Part shown: positions 36,572 to 44,955 of the stretch, piece by piece
How positions within the stretch are numbered: the stretch's first letter is position 1
How the letters are laid out: each line of letters starts with the position of its first letter
From: Cellulomonas denverensis
Lineage (GTDB): Bacteria > Actinomycetota > Actinomycetes > Actinomycetales > Cellulomonadaceae
Assembly: GCF_012396125.1 (NCBI RefSeq)
Contig: NZ_JAAXOX010000002.1
Coordinates: forward strand, 1 to 64,000
Reading direction: 5' to 3'
Length of the DNA stretch: 64,000 nucleotides
Notes under the pieces: model-generated
Database searches by the model: none
Told to the model about the DNA's origin: nothing
Seen by the model: the letters and a program-made list of their open reading frames with translations, nothing else
Program-made: the position numbers and the translations under genes

Positions 36572-37189
36572 GTGCGCGTCGAACCGGTCAGCCCCGAACA
36601 GGTCCGCTCCCGGCTGGTCGACCGGGTGCTCGGCCTCGGTCCGCGCCCGCGGGTGCTGATCGACGGCTGGGCGGTCACCGGCCCGGAGCGGTGGGCGGCC
36701 GATCTGGTCGAACCCCTGCGCGCCCTCGGCCGCCCGGTGGTGCTGGTCCGGTCCGCCGACTTCCTGCGCCCGGCCTCGGTGCGCTGGGAGTACGGCCGGG
36801 ACGACCCGGACGCCCTGCTCGACCTCGCCCTGGACGCCGGCGCCCTGATCCGGGAGGTGCTGGACCCGTGGGAGGCCGGCACCGCCTACCTGCCCGCGCT
36901 GTGGGACGCCGAACAGGACCGCTCCGCGCGTCGTCGCCGCGAGCCGGTGCCGGCGGACGGGGTGCTGCTGCTGGCCGGGGAACTGCTGCTCGGCCGCTGG
37001 CTGCCCGCCGACCTGAGCGTGCACCTGGCGCTGCGCCCGGACATGCTGGCCCGCCGGCTGCCGCAGCCCGAGCAGTGGCGGCTGGACACCGATCGCCGGT
37101 ACCGCGCCGAGACCGACCCGGAGGCGGTGGCGGACGTGGTGGTCCGGGTCGATCACCCGGACCGCCCGGGCTGGGTGGTCGAGCGCTGA
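36572..37189 (+). CDS. Uridine-kinase-like protein lacking a P-loop
   Basis: A 205-residue protein resembling actinobacterial proteins annotated as uridine kinases. The expected IDGxxGSGKT loop reads VLIDGWAVTGPERWAADL (about 28-45): the GK[ST] residues are gone, so canonical ATP binding is doubtful. Later segments fit the nucleoside-kinase fold (VVLVRSADFLRPASVRWEYG; DGVLLLAGELLLGRWLPADL; VHLALRPDMLARRL). The GTG start at 36572 is near the preceding DinB-like stop. A catalytic kinase role should not be assumed; a binding or regulatory role is equally possible. Confidence 0.6.
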   Translation: MRVEPVSPEQVRSRLVDRVLGLGPRPRVLIDGWAVTGPERWAADLVEPLRALGRPVVLVRSADFLRPASVRWEYGRDDPDALLDLALDAGALIREVLDPWEAGTAYLPALWDAEQDRSARRRREPVPADGVLLLAGELLLGRWLPADLSVHLALRPDMLARRLPQPEQWRLDTDRRYRAETDPEAVADVVVRVDHPDRPGWVVER

Positions 37190-37273
37190 GTCATCCGGCG
37201 CGGGTGAGGCGGCGACCCCCGGTGGCTGGTGCACTCGGCGGACAGCCACCCCAGCGAGTCCGGAGGTTCCGCA

Positions 37274-39076
37274 ATGAGTGCAGTCGACGGCCTGACCACG
37301 GTCGAGCAGTGGGAGCAGTACTTCGCCTCGTTCCACGAGCACCTGGCGCCGGTGGCGCACGAGGCCGGGCCCAGCATCACGGTCACCGAGCCGGCCGACA
37401 CGGTCCATCCGGAGCAGACCGCCTGGGCCCGGCAGATGCCCCGGCGGATCTACGAGCCGGTGCCGGGACGGGTGTACGTCGCACACGGCTTCCAGCTCTG
37501 CTCCACCACCATGATCGTCGGCGAGGACGGCGTGATCATCGTGGACCCGGGGGAGTCGGACACCGCGTCGGCGGAGCTGATGGCCGAGTTCCGCCGGTTC
37601 ACCGACCTGCCGGTCCGGGCGGTGGTCTTCACCCACCGGCACCCCGATCACTGCTACGCGTTGAACGGGCTCGGGATCACCGGCGCGGACGTCGACTCCG
37701 GCGCCGTGGAGGTGATCGCGCACGAGTCCTTCGAGCGCTGGCTGATCAACGACGCCGGTCTGGTCGGGCCGATCCTGACCGCGCGGACCAGCCTGGTCAC
37801 CTACGCCGGCTTCGGCCCGGCCGGGGTGGTGCACGGCGGCCTGGGTCCGGTCGCGCCGCCCGGACCGCGCAGCACCCACCTGCCGACCCGCACGGTCGGG
37901 GACACCGCGGAGCTGACCATCGCCGGGGTCCGGATCGTGGCCTTCCACGCCTATGGCGACGCACAGGACGAGATCGACCTGTGGTTGCCCGACCTCCGGC
38001 ACGTGCACGGCTCGGAGACCATCCAGGGCGAGACCTTCCCGAATCTGTACACCCTGCGCGGCACCGCCTACCGCGACGTGGAGGCGTGGCGGGCCGGGGT
38101 GGACACCCTGCTGTCCTATGCCCGCGGCGCCGACACGTACTCCGGGTCGCACATGCGCCCGTGGCGGGGCAACGCCTTCATCGTCGAGCGGATCACCCAC
38201 TACCGGGACGCGATCCAGTTCCTGCACGACCAGTGCATCCGGCAGATGAACCGCGGTGCCACCCCGGAGGAACTGGTCGAGCTGGTCGCCCGGCGGCTGC
38301 CGGACCATCTGCGGGACGACCCGTGGCTGCAGCCCTACTACGGCGCGCCGGAACACTGCGTCCGCGCGATCTATACCGGCACGCTCGGCTGGTTCACCGG
38401 TGATGCCACCGAGCTGGCCGCCCCGTTGCACACCGAGCGCGCCCGGCGCTACGTCCAGGCGATCGGTGGGCGGGACGCCGTGCTCGAGCGGGCACGCGAG
38501 GCACTGGCCGCCGACGACCCGGGCTGGGCCGCCGAGCTGCTGAGCCACGTGATCCGGGTCGACCGCGAGGACACCGAGGCCCGCGGGCTCAAGGCCGAGG
38601 CGCTGCGGACCTGGGGCTACCGGCAGAAGAACATCTACTGGCGCACGATGGCGCTCAGCGGGGCGAACGAGCTGGACGGGACGGTCGACTACTCCCGGAG
38701 CTTCGAGTTCCAGCCGCCGGAGGTGCTGCGGGCGATCCCGGCCGCGACCATCGTGGCCGGTCTGCGGGTGCGACTCGATGCCGAGCGTGCCGCCACCGTG
38801 CACCGGGTGCTGGCCTGGCGGTTCCCGGACACCGGTGGGTCGGTGGCCCTGGAACTCCGTCGCGGCGTCGCGGTGGTGCACGAACCGGCGCCGGAGCAGG
38901 CGGATGCCGAGATCAGCATCGACGCGGCCGCCGTGCAGGACCTGGGCGCGGGGGTGGGCGACCCGGAGCAGGTGCTGCCCCGGGCCGTGCGGGTGAGCGA
39001 CCCGGACGCGGTGCGCGAGCTGCTCGGCCTGTTCGACCCGGTCGCCACCAGCACCCCGCAGTTGTTGCTGCGCTGA
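37274..39076 (+). CDS. Type III alkylsulfatase-like metallo-beta-lactamase-fold hydrolase
   Basis: A 600-residue protein with the domain order of SdsA1/BDS1 sulfatases, which hydrolyse alkyl sulfate esters such as dodecyl sulfate. The metallo-beta-lactamase domain (about 60-330) has VFTHRHPDHCYAL (metal-binding HxHxDH, residues about 119-125), IIVDPGESD and a later YSGSHMRPWRGNAF segment. An alkylsulfatase dimerization region (about 360-495, with GWFTGDATEL and GYRQKNIYWRTMAL) and an SCP2-like C-terminal lipid-binding domain (about 500-600) follow. No signal peptide is visible, so the enzyme is probably cytoplasmic. GGAGG precedes the ATG by seven bases. Actual substrate is unproven. Confidence 0.82.
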   Translation: MSAVDGLTTVEQWEQYFASFHEHLAPVAHEAGPSITVTEPADTVHPEQTAWARQMPRRIYEPVPGRVYVAHGFQLCSTTMIVGEDGVIIVDPGESDTASAELMAEFRRFTDLPVRAVVFTHRHPDHCYALNGLGITGADVDSGAVEVIAHESFERWLINDAGLVGPILTARTSLVTYAGFGPAGVVHGGLGPVAPPGPRSTHLPTRTVGDTAELTIAGVRIVAFHAYGDAQDEIDLWLPDLRHVHGSETIQGETFPNLYTLRGTAYRDVEAWRAGVDTLLSYARGADTYSGSHMRPWRGNAFIVERITHYRDAIQFLHDQCIRQMNRGATPEELVELVARRLPDHLRDDPWLQPYYGAPEHCVRAIYTGTLGWFTGDATELAAPLHTERARRYVQAIGGRDAVLERAREALAADDPGWAAELLSHVIRVDREDTEARGLKAEALRTWGYRQKNIYWRTMALSGANELDGTVDYSRSFEFQPPEVLRAIPAATIVAGLRVRLDAERAATVHRVLAWRFPDTGGSVALELRRGVAVVHEPAPEQADAEISIDAAAVQDLGAGVGDPEQVLPRAVRVSDPDAVRELLGLFDPVATSTPQLLLR

Positions 39077-39078
39077 GC

Positions 39079-39639
39079 TCAGTACAGCTCGACGATGGTC
39101 ACCACGTCGTCGTCGGCCTCGTACTCGCCGGCCTCGATCAGCTCGTTGGCCCGGGCCAGGTAGCCGCCCAGGCTGTCGGCCAGCGGCGGGTCGAGCTCCG
39201 GGTCCTCCGGCCGGACAAACACCTGGCCGGCGGTCCCGGACTCGCCGGGGTCCAGGTCGATCATCAGCGCGTCGCCGTCGGCGGTCATCACCGGGATCCA
39301 GTCCGGCGACCAGGTCGCCCACCGGTAGGCCGAGGGCTGCGGGGCCGGGGTGCGGCGGTTGCCGGCGGCCAGCTCGCGGTGGAACCGGATCAGCTCGTCC
39401 ACCGAGCAGAAGCTCAGGTGGTTGAGCATGCCGTGCACGCCGGAAGGGTCGTCCTGGCCGTTGGCGACCAGCAGCAGCTCGCGCAGCTCCGGCGGGGTGC
39501 GGCCGTCCAGCACCTCGTCCAGCCGCTCCAGCTCCTCGGCGGTGGCGGGCGGGTTGAAGGTGGTGGCCGAACCCGGGGCCAGGCGCTCCAGGTGGGCGCG
39601 CAGCCGGCGGAACTCGGTGCTGACGTCAGGGGTGCTCAC
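39079..39639 (-). CDS. SMI1/KNR4 (SUKH) family protein
   Basis: A 186-residue protein with a SUKH-like pattern: an N-terminal helix (FRRLRAHLERLAP), PPATAEELERLDEVLDGRTP followed by LRELLLVANGQDDPSGVHGM, and the aromatic YRWATWSPDWIPVMTADGDA segment with LMIDLDPG. SUKH proteins often act as immunity proteins to polymorphic toxins, but many are housekeeping and no toxin gene is near. The GTG start is at 39639. The stop is convergent with the sulfatase gene, two bases away. Upstream it is insulated from the tRNA cluster by a hairpin. Confidence 0.7.
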   Translation of the reverse strand: MSTPDVSTEFRRLRAHLERLAPGSATTFNPPATAEELERLDEVLDGRTPPELRELLLVANGQDDPSGVHGMLNHLSFCSVDELIRFHRELAAGNRRTPAPQPSAYRWATWSPDWIPVMTADGDALMIDLDPGESGTAGQVFVRPEDPELDPPLADSLGGYLARANELIEAGEYEADDDVVTIVELY

Positions 39640-39667
39640 GCCGGGTGAGTATGCCAGCCGGGAACGA

Positions 39668-39704
39668 CGAAGGCGCCCACCCCGCGCGGGGGAGAGCGCC
39701 TTCG
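39668..39704 (-). terminator. Hairpin terminator of the tRNA cluster
   Basis: CGAAGGCGC (39668-39676) pairs with GCGCCTTCG (39696-39704). On the minus strand it directly follows the last tRNA-Gly. Confidence 0.6.
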
Positions 39705-39711
39705 TGCACCG

Positions 39712-39784
39712 AGCGGATGACGGGACTCGAACCCGCGACCCTCACCTTGGCAAGGTGATGCTCTACCAACTGAGCCACATCCGC
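39712..39784 (-). tRNA. tRNA-Gly (GCC), copy 2
   Basis: Read on the minus strand, the acceptor GCGGATG pairs with CATCCGC, the anticodon loop contains GCC flanked by a CACCTT/AAGGTG stem, and the T arm reads GGGTTCGAATCCC. CCA is not encoded. It is identical to the copy at 40052-40124 and is the last gene of a four-tRNA cluster. Confidence 0.95.
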
Positions 39785-39833
39785 ATGTGAACAGCAAAGC
39801 CGTTCCGGTCGGAACCGGAACGGCCCTGGCTGG

Positions 39834-39905
39834 TGGGCGATACTGGGATCGAACCAGTGACCTCTTCCGTGTCAGGGAAGCGCGCTACCGCTGCGCCAAT
39901 CGCCC
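39834..39905 (-). tRNA. tRNA-Val (GAC)
   Basis: On the minus strand GGGCGAT pairs with ATCGCCC, the anticodon loop CTGACAC lies in a CTTCC/GGAAG stem (anticodon GAC), and the T arm is CTGGTTCGATCCCAG. CCA is encoded (39831-39833). Confidence 0.95.
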
Positions 39906-39926
39906 AGTGGAACCACTGGAAATACG

Positions 39927-39997
39927 AGGTGGAGACGGGATTCGAACCCGTGTATACGGCTTTGCAGGCCGCTGCCTCGCCTCTCGGCCACTCCACC
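39927..39997 (-). tRNA. tRNA-Cys (GCA)
   Basis: On the minus strand GGTGGAG pairs with CTCCACC, the anticodon loop CTGCAAA contains GCA, and the T arm is ACGGGTTCGAATCCCGT. It sits between tRNA-Gly and tRNA-Val. Confidence 0.95.
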
Positions 39998-40051
39998 CTG
40001 AGACCTCAGTCCTCAGCGATCGAGACCGATCGACCAGGAGTGTCTGCCTCC

Positions 40052-40124
40052 GAGCGGATGACGGGACTCGAACCCGCGACCCTCACCTTGGCAAGGTGAT
40101 GCTCTACCAACTGAGCCACATCCG
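40052..40124 (-). tRNA. tRNA-Gly (GCC), copy 1
   Basis: Same sequence as the tRNA-Gly at 39712-39784, with anticodon GCC. It is the first gene of the cluster, transcribed Gly-Cys-Val-Gly on the minus strand from the promoter near 40175-40205. Confidence 0.95.
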
Positions 40125-40174
40125 CATGCGCCTGCCGTCCGGCCGTTCTGGCCGGGCTGCCCGGTGCGTCCTGA

Positions 40175-40205
40175 ACTGTACGCGAACTTTTGAGTCGTCG
40201 TCCAA
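40175..40205 (-). promoter_or_regulatory. Promoter of the Gly-Cys-Val-Gly tRNA cluster
   Basis: On the minus strand TTGGAC (40205-40200) and TACAGT (40180-40175) are separated by 19 bases, with about 50 bases to the first tRNA. The -10 is good; the spacing is slightly long. Confidence 0.5.
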
Positions 40206-40276
40206 TCCGTCCTGCTCGGGCGGTGTGTCCCGCGTGTTCACCGGGGTGACCGGGGCGTTCGGGCGATCTGGGTCGA

Positions 40277-40288
40277 TACCGTGTGCCG
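40277..40288 (+). promoter_or_regulatory. Leaderless -10 element of pabB
   Basis: TACCGT (40277-40282) precedes the GTG at 40289 by six bases. The in-frame GTG at 40283 would abut the -10 and is unlikely as the start. Confidence 0.5.
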
Positions 40289-41299
40289 GTGCGAGACGGC
40301 GGCTGGGCGCGGATGGGCGGACGGGAACTGCGGGACGTGTGCGAGCACGTGCCGGACGTCGCCGCGGAGCCCGCGCGCCTGCGCACGCCGGGGCACTGGG
40401 TGCTGGTCGGCGACTTCGACGGGCCGGTGCGTGCCTGGCGGTTCGCCCGGGCCGGGCAGGTGCGGCCGGCCGCGCACCCCTGGCGCGGGCCGGGGGAGTG
40501 GCACAGCTCGCTGGACCGGGAGGCCTACCTCGCGGGGGTGCGGCGGATCCGGGCGGAGATCCGCGCCGGGGAGGTCTACCAGGCGAACCTCTGCCGGGTG
40601 CTGTCCGCCGCGCTGCCGCAGGAGCCGGACGCCGCCGCCCTGGCCGACCGGCTGGCCGCGGGCAACCCGGCGCCGTTCGCCGGTGCGATCCAGGTGCCCG
40701 GGCAGTGGGTGGTCAGCGCGTCGCCGGAACTGTTCCTGCGGATCGCCGACGGCCGGATCAGCTCGGCGCCGATCAAGGGCACCGCCCGCACCCCGGACGG
40801 CCTGACCGACAAGGACCGGTCGGAGAACGTGATGATCGCCGACCTGGTCCGCAACGACCTGCAACGGATCTGCCGGCCGGGCACCGTCACCGTGGAGGAC
40901 CTGCTCGCGATCGAGCACCACCCCGGACTGGTGCACCTGGTCACCACGGTGTCCGGCGTGCTGGACACCACCGACTGGCGTGCGGTGCTGGCGGCGACCT
41001 TCCCGCCCGGATCGGTCTCCGGGGCGCCCAAGTCGTCGGCGCTGCGGATCATCGCCGAGCTGGAGACGGCGCCGCGCGGCCCGTACTGCGGTCTGGTCGG
41101 CTGGGCCGAGGTCGGCGAGGACGGGGCGCTCACCGCGGAACTGGCGGTCGGCATCCGGACGTTCTGGTGGGAGGACGGCGTGCTGCGGTTCGGCACCGGC
41201 GCCGGGATCACCTGGGGCAGCGAGCCGGAGGCGGAGTGGGCGGAGACCGAGCTCAAGGCGGAACGGCTGATCGGCCTGGCGACGGGGGAACCGGCATGA
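40289..41299 (+). CDS. pabB: Aminodeoxychorismate synthase component I
   Basis: A 336-residue chorismate-binding enzyme. It lacks the N-terminal tryptophan-binding domain of TrpE and keeps the catalytic core: AEIRAGEVYQANLCRVLS, SASPELFLRI, SSAPIKGTARTPDG (with the Lys typical of PabB), MIADLVRNDLQRICRPG, FPPGSVSGAPKSSALRII and GPYCGLVGWAEVGEDG. With a PabA amidotransferase (not in this window) it makes 4-amino-4-deoxychorismate for folate. Its stop overlaps the pabC ATG as ATGA. The length suits the core-only form often found beside pabC in actinobacteria. Confidence 0.9.
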   Translation: MRDGGWARMGGRELRDVCEHVPDVAAEPARLRTPGHWVLVGDFDGPVRAWRFARAGQVRPAAHPWRGPGEWHSSLDREAYLAGVRRIRAEIRAGEVYQANLCRVLSAALPQEPDAAALADRLAAGNPAPFAGAIQVPGQWVVSASPELFLRIADGRISSAPIKGTARTPDGLTDKDRSENVMIADLVRNDLQRICRPGTVTVEDLLAIEHHPGLVHLVTTVSGVLDTTDWRAVLAATFPPGSVSGAPKSSALRIIAELETAPRGPYCGLVGWAEVGEDGALTAELAVGIRTFWWEDGVLRFGTGAGITWGSEPEAEWAETELKAERLIGLATGEPA

Positions 41300-42072
41300 G
41301 GGTGTGGGCGGACGGACGGCTGATCGACCCCGGCGACCCTGTCTACCCGGCGACCGACCCGGTGCCGGTGCACGGCCTGGGCCTGTTCGAGACCTGCGCG
41401 GTGGTCGACGGGGTGGTGCTGGACCTGGACCGGCACCTGGCCCGGCTGGCCCGCTCGGCCGACGCCCTCGGGCTGACCGTCGGCGACGTGCGCAGCGGGG
41501 TGGACGCGGTGCTCGGTCCCGGGATCGGCCGGGTGCGGATCACGGTGGGATCGCCGCGCGGGCCGGTGGTGGTCGGCGCCGCCCTCGACCCGCGACCGGA
41601 CCCGGCCGCCCACCGCAGCCGGTGGGTGCGCAACGAGCGGTCGCCGCTGACCGGGCACAAGTCGACCGCCTATGCCGCCGACGCGCTGGCCCTGGCCGAC
41701 GCCCGGGCGCACGGCGCGGACGAGGCGCTGCTGGCGGACACCCGCGGCCGGCTGTCCGAGGGTGCGACCTCGAACGTCTGGGTGGAGGTGGACGGCGAGG
41801 TGCTGACCCCCTCGCTCGCCTGCGGCTGCCTGCCCGGGATCATGCGCGCCCGGGTGCTGGAGTGGTCCGCGGCGGCGGGCCTGCCGGTCCGGGAGGCGGA
41901 ACTGCCCTGGTCGGTGCTGGACCGGGTGAGCGCGGGCGAGGCCGGCCTGGCGGTCAGCAATGCGCTGCGCGGGCTGGTGCCGGTGGTGGCGCTGGACGGC
42001 GTGCCGGTGGCCGGCACACCGGTGCTGGCGCGGGTGCGAGAACTGGTGGAGCGGAGCCGGGTCAGGCGGTGA
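41296..42072 (+). CDS. pabC: Aminodeoxychorismate lyase (class IV aminotransferase)
   Basis: A 258-residue fold-type IV PLP enzyme that releases pyruvate from aminodeoxychorismate to give p-aminobenzoate. VHGLGLFETCAVVDG starts the core. The PLP lysine is in LTGHKSTAYAADALA (near residue 120), and GRLSEGATSNVWVEV, CGCLPGIMRARVLEW and SNALRGLVPVVALDG are family motifs. Coupling to pabB by a four-base overlap strongly supports the lyase assignment over branched-chain or D-amino-acid transaminases. Its last 11 bases overlap the convergent SsgA-like gene. Confidence 0.88.
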   Translation: MRVWADGRLIDPGDPVYPATDPVPVHGLGLFETCAVVDGVVLDLDRHLARLARSADALGLTVGDVRSGVDAVLGPGIGRVRITVGSPRGPVVVGAALDPRPDPAAHRSRWVRNERSPLTGHKSTAYAADALALADARAHGADEALLADTRGRLSEGATSNVWVEVDGEVLTPSLACGCLPGIMRARVLEWSAAAGLPVREAELPWSVLDRVSAGEAGLAVSNALRGLVPVVALDGVPVAGTPVLARVRELVERSRVRR

Positions 42073-42490
42073 GCAGGGCCGCGATCAGCGCGGTCAGCTC
42101 GCCCTCCATCCGCTCGCTCTCGGTGCCGAGCGGCACCAGGTCCTCGGTCCGGGTCAGGAAGTGCTCCACCGCGTCCGCCGGGGCGGCCAGCAGCGCGGAG
42201 CCCTCGATGCCGGTCAGTGAGATCAGCACGAACAGCGGGTCCTCGTCCCGCCAGACCTGCACGTCGCCGTTGCCGGCCGGGTCGTCGGAGTCGGCGAGCA
42301 TGCCCTGCACCAGCAGGTCACGGCCGATCAGCCACACGGAGGTGGACTGCGGGCTGCTGAACACGGCGCGAACCGTGTAGGGGTCGCCCGCGCGGTAGGA
42401 CAGCTCGGCGGTCACGGGCAGCACGCTCGCGTCCGAGCTGATCAACTGCATTGCGACCGACTCGACGACGTCGTCACTGTGCTGGGCCAT
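42062..42490 (-). CDS. SsgA-like (SALP) sporulation/cell-division regulator
   Basis: A 142-residue protein with the SsgA/SsgB fold pattern: LPVTAELSYRAGDPYTVRAVF (about 24-44, long strand pair), SVWLIGRDLLVQGMLA (about 51-66), GNGDVQVWRDE and LFVLISLTGIEGSALLAAP. SsgB recruits FtsZ in Streptomyces, and related proteins occur mainly in morphologically complex actinomycetes. The ATG at 42490 has a near-perfect AAGGGGGGTGA ribosome-binding site seven bases upstream. It is monocistronic, and its stop overlaps the end of pabC. Which SALP subclass it belongs to, and whether this host forms spores or mycelium, cannot be told from sequence alone. Confidence 0.8.
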   Translation of the reverse strand: MAQHSDDVVESVAMQLISSDASVLPVTAELSYRAGDPYTVRAVFSSPQSTSVWLIGRDLLVQGMLADSDDPAGNGDVQVWRDEDPLFVLISLTGIEGSALLAAPADAVEHFLTRTEDLVPLGTESERMEGELTALIAALLTA

Positions 42491-42677
42491 GGCGTCACCC
42501 CCCTTCGGTGTTGTTCCATCATTGCAGCCTCGACCGTGCCAGGCCGAGCGCCAGGATGCACTTTCACCCGCTGTGACCTGCGCTTCACCCGGGCCGGTTC
42601 CTCAGCCGGTTCCGCGGCCTGCGGATCGGGCGCGAGCGCGGTGAGCTGCGGCGTCGTGACCGGCGGCGCGACCCGAT

Positions 42678-42708
42678 TTGGCGGAAACGGCCACCGGTTC
42701 TGTATGGT
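42678..42708 (+). promoter_or_regulatory. Promoter of tRNA-Val (CAC)
   Basis: TTGGCG (42678-42683) and TATGGT (42703-42708) are separated by 19 bases, with 12 bases to the mature tRNA. Nothing else was found in the 230-base spacer between the SsgA-like gene and the tRNA. Confidence 0.55.
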
Positions 42709-42720
42709 GGTCCCAGCACC

Positions 42721-42792
42721 GGGCGATTGGCGCAGTGGTAGCGCGCTTCGTTCACACCGAAGAGGTCACTGGTTCGAACCCAGTATCGCCCA
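42721..42792 (+). tRNA. tRNA-Val (CAC)
   Basis: GGGCGAT pairs with ATCGCCC, the anticodon loop TTCACAC lies in a CTTCG/CGAAG stem (anticodon CAC), and the T arm is CTGGTTCGAACCCAG. CCA is not encoded. The body is very similar to the tRNA-Val (GAC) at 39834, so the two are recent paralogues. Confidence 0.95.
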
Positions 42793-42799
42793 CCCGTGC

Positions 42800-42836
42800 A
42801 CGACGGCCCCGATCCCGCCCGGATCGGGGCCGTCGT
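42800..42836 (+). terminator. Hairpin terminator after tRNA-Val
   Basis: A perfect 16-bp stem (42800-42815 with 42821-42836) around a CGCCC loop, eight bases after the tRNA. Confidence 0.75.
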
Positions 42837-42877
42837 CGTGTCGGCGGCCTCCGGGCCCTGATCGGCCCACCGGTCGG

Positions 42878-42883
42878 TAGCAT
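42878..42883 (+). promoter_or_regulatory. Candidate -10 box for thrS
   Basis: TAGCAT lies 56 bases before the thrS GTG, whose GAGGAG site is at 42926-42931. No T-box-like leader was found. Confidence 0.45.
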
Positions 42884-42939
42884 CGGGGGTGGCCAGGCGC
42901 GCGAGGCGCCCGGTGTACCGATCCCGAGGAGACCCACCC

Positions 42940-44955
42940 GTGTCCGAGAACCTCACCCTCACCGTCGACGGCAGCCCCACCACCGCCGCGACCGGGACCA
43001 CGGGGGCTGACCTGTTCTCCGACCGCAAGGACGTGGTGGTGGTGCGGGTCGACGGTGAGCTGTGGGACCTGTCCCGGGTGCTGCCCGACGGCGCCGTGGT
43101 CGAGTCGGTGACCATCGACTCCCCGGACGGGCTGGCGGTGCTGCGGCACTCGGCCGCGCATGTGCTCGCCCAGGCGGTGCAGGAGGTCAACCCGAGCGCC
43201 AAGCTGGGGATCGGCCCGCCGGTGACCGACGGCTTCTACTACGACTTCGACGTGGAGACCCCGTTCACCCCGGAGGACCTGCGCAAGCTCGAGAAGGTGA
43301 TGAGCCGGATCGTCAAGGAGGGCCAGACCTTCCGCCGGGTCGAGGTCACCGACGACCAGGCCCGCGAGCTGGAGGCCGGTGAGCCGTACAAGCTGGAGCT
43401 GATCGGACTGAAGTCCACCGCGGGCGAGGCTGCCGAGGGCGCGTCGGTCGAGGTCGGCGACGGTGGCCTGACCTTCTACCAGAACGTGCGCGGCGCCGGC
43501 CGGGAGTCGGAGACCGTGGTCTGGCAGGACCTGTGCCGAGGCCCGCACCTGCCCAGCACCAAGCTGCTCGGCAACGGCTACCAGCTGACCCGTTCGGCGG
43601 CGGCGTACTGGCGCGGCTCGGAGAAGAACCCGCAGCTGCAGCGGATCTACGGCACCGCCTGGCCGACGAAGGACGAGCTCAAGGCGTACCTGGACCGGAT
43701 CGCCGAGGCCGAGCGCCGCGACCACCGCCGGCTGGGCAACGAGCTGGACCTGTTCTCCTTCCCGGACGAGATCGGTTCCGGCCTGGCGGTGTTCCACCCC
43801 AAGGGCGGCATCATCCGGATGGAGATGGAGGAGTACTCCCGGCGCAAGCACGTCGAGGCCGGCTACTCCTTCGTCAACTCCCCGCACATCACCAAGCAGC
43901 AGCTGTTCGAGATCTCCGGGCACCTGGACTGGTACGCCGACGGCATGTACCCCCCGATGCAGCTGGACGAGGAGCGGGACGCCGACGGGAACGTCACCAA
44001 GCAGGGGCAGAACTACTACCTCAAGCCGATGAACTGCCCGATGCACAACCTGATCTTCGACTCCCGGGGCCGGTCCTACCGGGAGCTGCCGCTGCGGCTG
44101 TTCGAGTTCGGCACCGTGTACCGGTACGAGAAGTCCGGTGTGGTGCACGGCATGACCCGGGCCCGCGGCTTCACCCAGGACGACGCGCACATCTACTGCA
44201 CCCGGGACCAGATGAAGGACGAGCTGACCAGCCTGCTCACCTTCGTGCTGGACCTGCTCAAGGACTACGGCCTGGACGACTTCTACCTGGAGCTGTCCAC
44301 CAAGAATCCGGAGAAGTTCGTCGGCGACGACGCCACCTGGGAGGAGGCCACCGAGACGCTGCGCCAGGTGGCCACCGAGTCCGGGCTGGACCTGGTGCCG
44401 GACCCGGGCGGCGCCGCGTTCTACGGGCCGAAGATCTCGGTGCAGGCCAAGGACGCGATCGGCCGGACCTGGCAGATGTCCACCATCCAGCTCGACTTCA
44501 ACCTGCCGGAGCGGTTCCAGCTGGAGTACACCGCCCCGGACGGCACCCGGCAGCGGCCGGTGATGATCCACCGGGCGCTGTTCGGGTCGATCGAGCGGTT
44601 CTTCGCCGTGCTGACCGAGCACTACGCCGGGGCGTTCCCGGCCTGGCTGGCGCCGGTGCAGGTGCTGGCGGTGCCGGTGGCCGAGGCCTTCGACGACTAC
44701 CTCGGTGACGTGGTCGCCCAGCTGCGGGCCCAGGGCATCCGCGCCGAGCTGGACCGCTCCGACGACCGGTTCGGCAAGAAGATCCGCAACGCGGCGACCC
44801 AGAAGATCCCGTTCGTGCTGATCGCCGGGGGCGAGGACGCCGAGGCCGGGGCGGTGTCCTTCCGGTTCCGGGACGGCTCGCAGGAGAACGGCGTGCCGGT
44901 GGCCGACGCGGTGCAGCGGATCGTCACCGCGGTGCGCGAGCACGCCCAGGTCTGA
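42940..44955 (+). CDS. thrS: Threonine-tRNA ligase
   Basis: A 671-residue class II synthetase. An N-terminal TGS-like domain (about 1-65) precedes the editing domain with [14 protein letters not shown] (HxxxH) and the later CRGPHLPST. The catalytic core has motif 1 in the [20 protein letters not shown] region, motif 2 in [20 protein letters not shown] (YRxE...RxRxFxQDDAH) and motif 3 in [20 protein letters not shown]. The zinc ligands include Cys in [10 protein letters not shown]. The C-terminal anticodon-binding domain spans about 570-671. The GTG at 42940 is chosen over an upstream in-frame GTG at 42889 because of GAGGAG nine bases upstream. The stop overlaps the HIT gene as TGATG. Confidence 0.97.
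   Translation: MSENLTLTVDGSPTTAATGTTGADLFSDRKDVVVVRVDGELWDLSRVLPDGAVVESVTIDSPDGLAVLRHSAAHVLAQAVQEVNPSAKLGIGPPVTDGFYYDFDVETPFTPEDLRKLEKVMSRIVKEGQTFRRVEVTDDQARELEAGEPYKLELIGLKSTAGEAAEGASVEVGDGGLTFYQNVRGAGRESETVVWQDLCRGPHLPSTKLLGNGYQLTRSAAAYWRGSEKNPQLQRIYGTAWPTKDELKAYLDRIAEAERRDHRRLGNELDLFSFPDEIGSGLAVFHPKGGIIRMEMEEYSRRKHVEAGYSFVNSPHITKQQLFEISGHLDWYADGMYPPMQLDEERDADGNVTKQGQNYYLKPMNCPMHNLIFDSRGRSYRELPLRLFEFGTVYRYEKSGVVHGMTRARGFTQDDAHIYCTRDQMKDELTSLLTFVLDLLKDYGLDDFYLELSTKNPEKFVGDDATWEEATETLRQVATESGLDLVPDPGGAAFYGPKISVQAKDAIGRTWQMSTIQLDFNLPERFQLEYTAPDGTRQRPVMIHRALFGSIERFFAVLTEHYAGAFPAWLAPVQVLAVPVAEAFDDYLGDVVAQLRAQGIRAELDRSDDRFGKKIRNAATQKIPFVLIAGGEDAEAGAVSFRFRDGSQENGVPVADAVQRIVTAVREHAQV

Noticed and set aside
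39079-39639. SUKH protein as part of a polymorphic toxin-immunity locus
   Set aside because: No secreted toxin, RHS or WXG-type gene lies nearby, so the immunity role is unsupported.
39787-41295. The long frame upstream of pabC covering tRNAs and pabB
   Set aside because: It runs through four tRNA genes and out of frame with pabB; the true pabC starts at the ATG overlapping the pabB stop.
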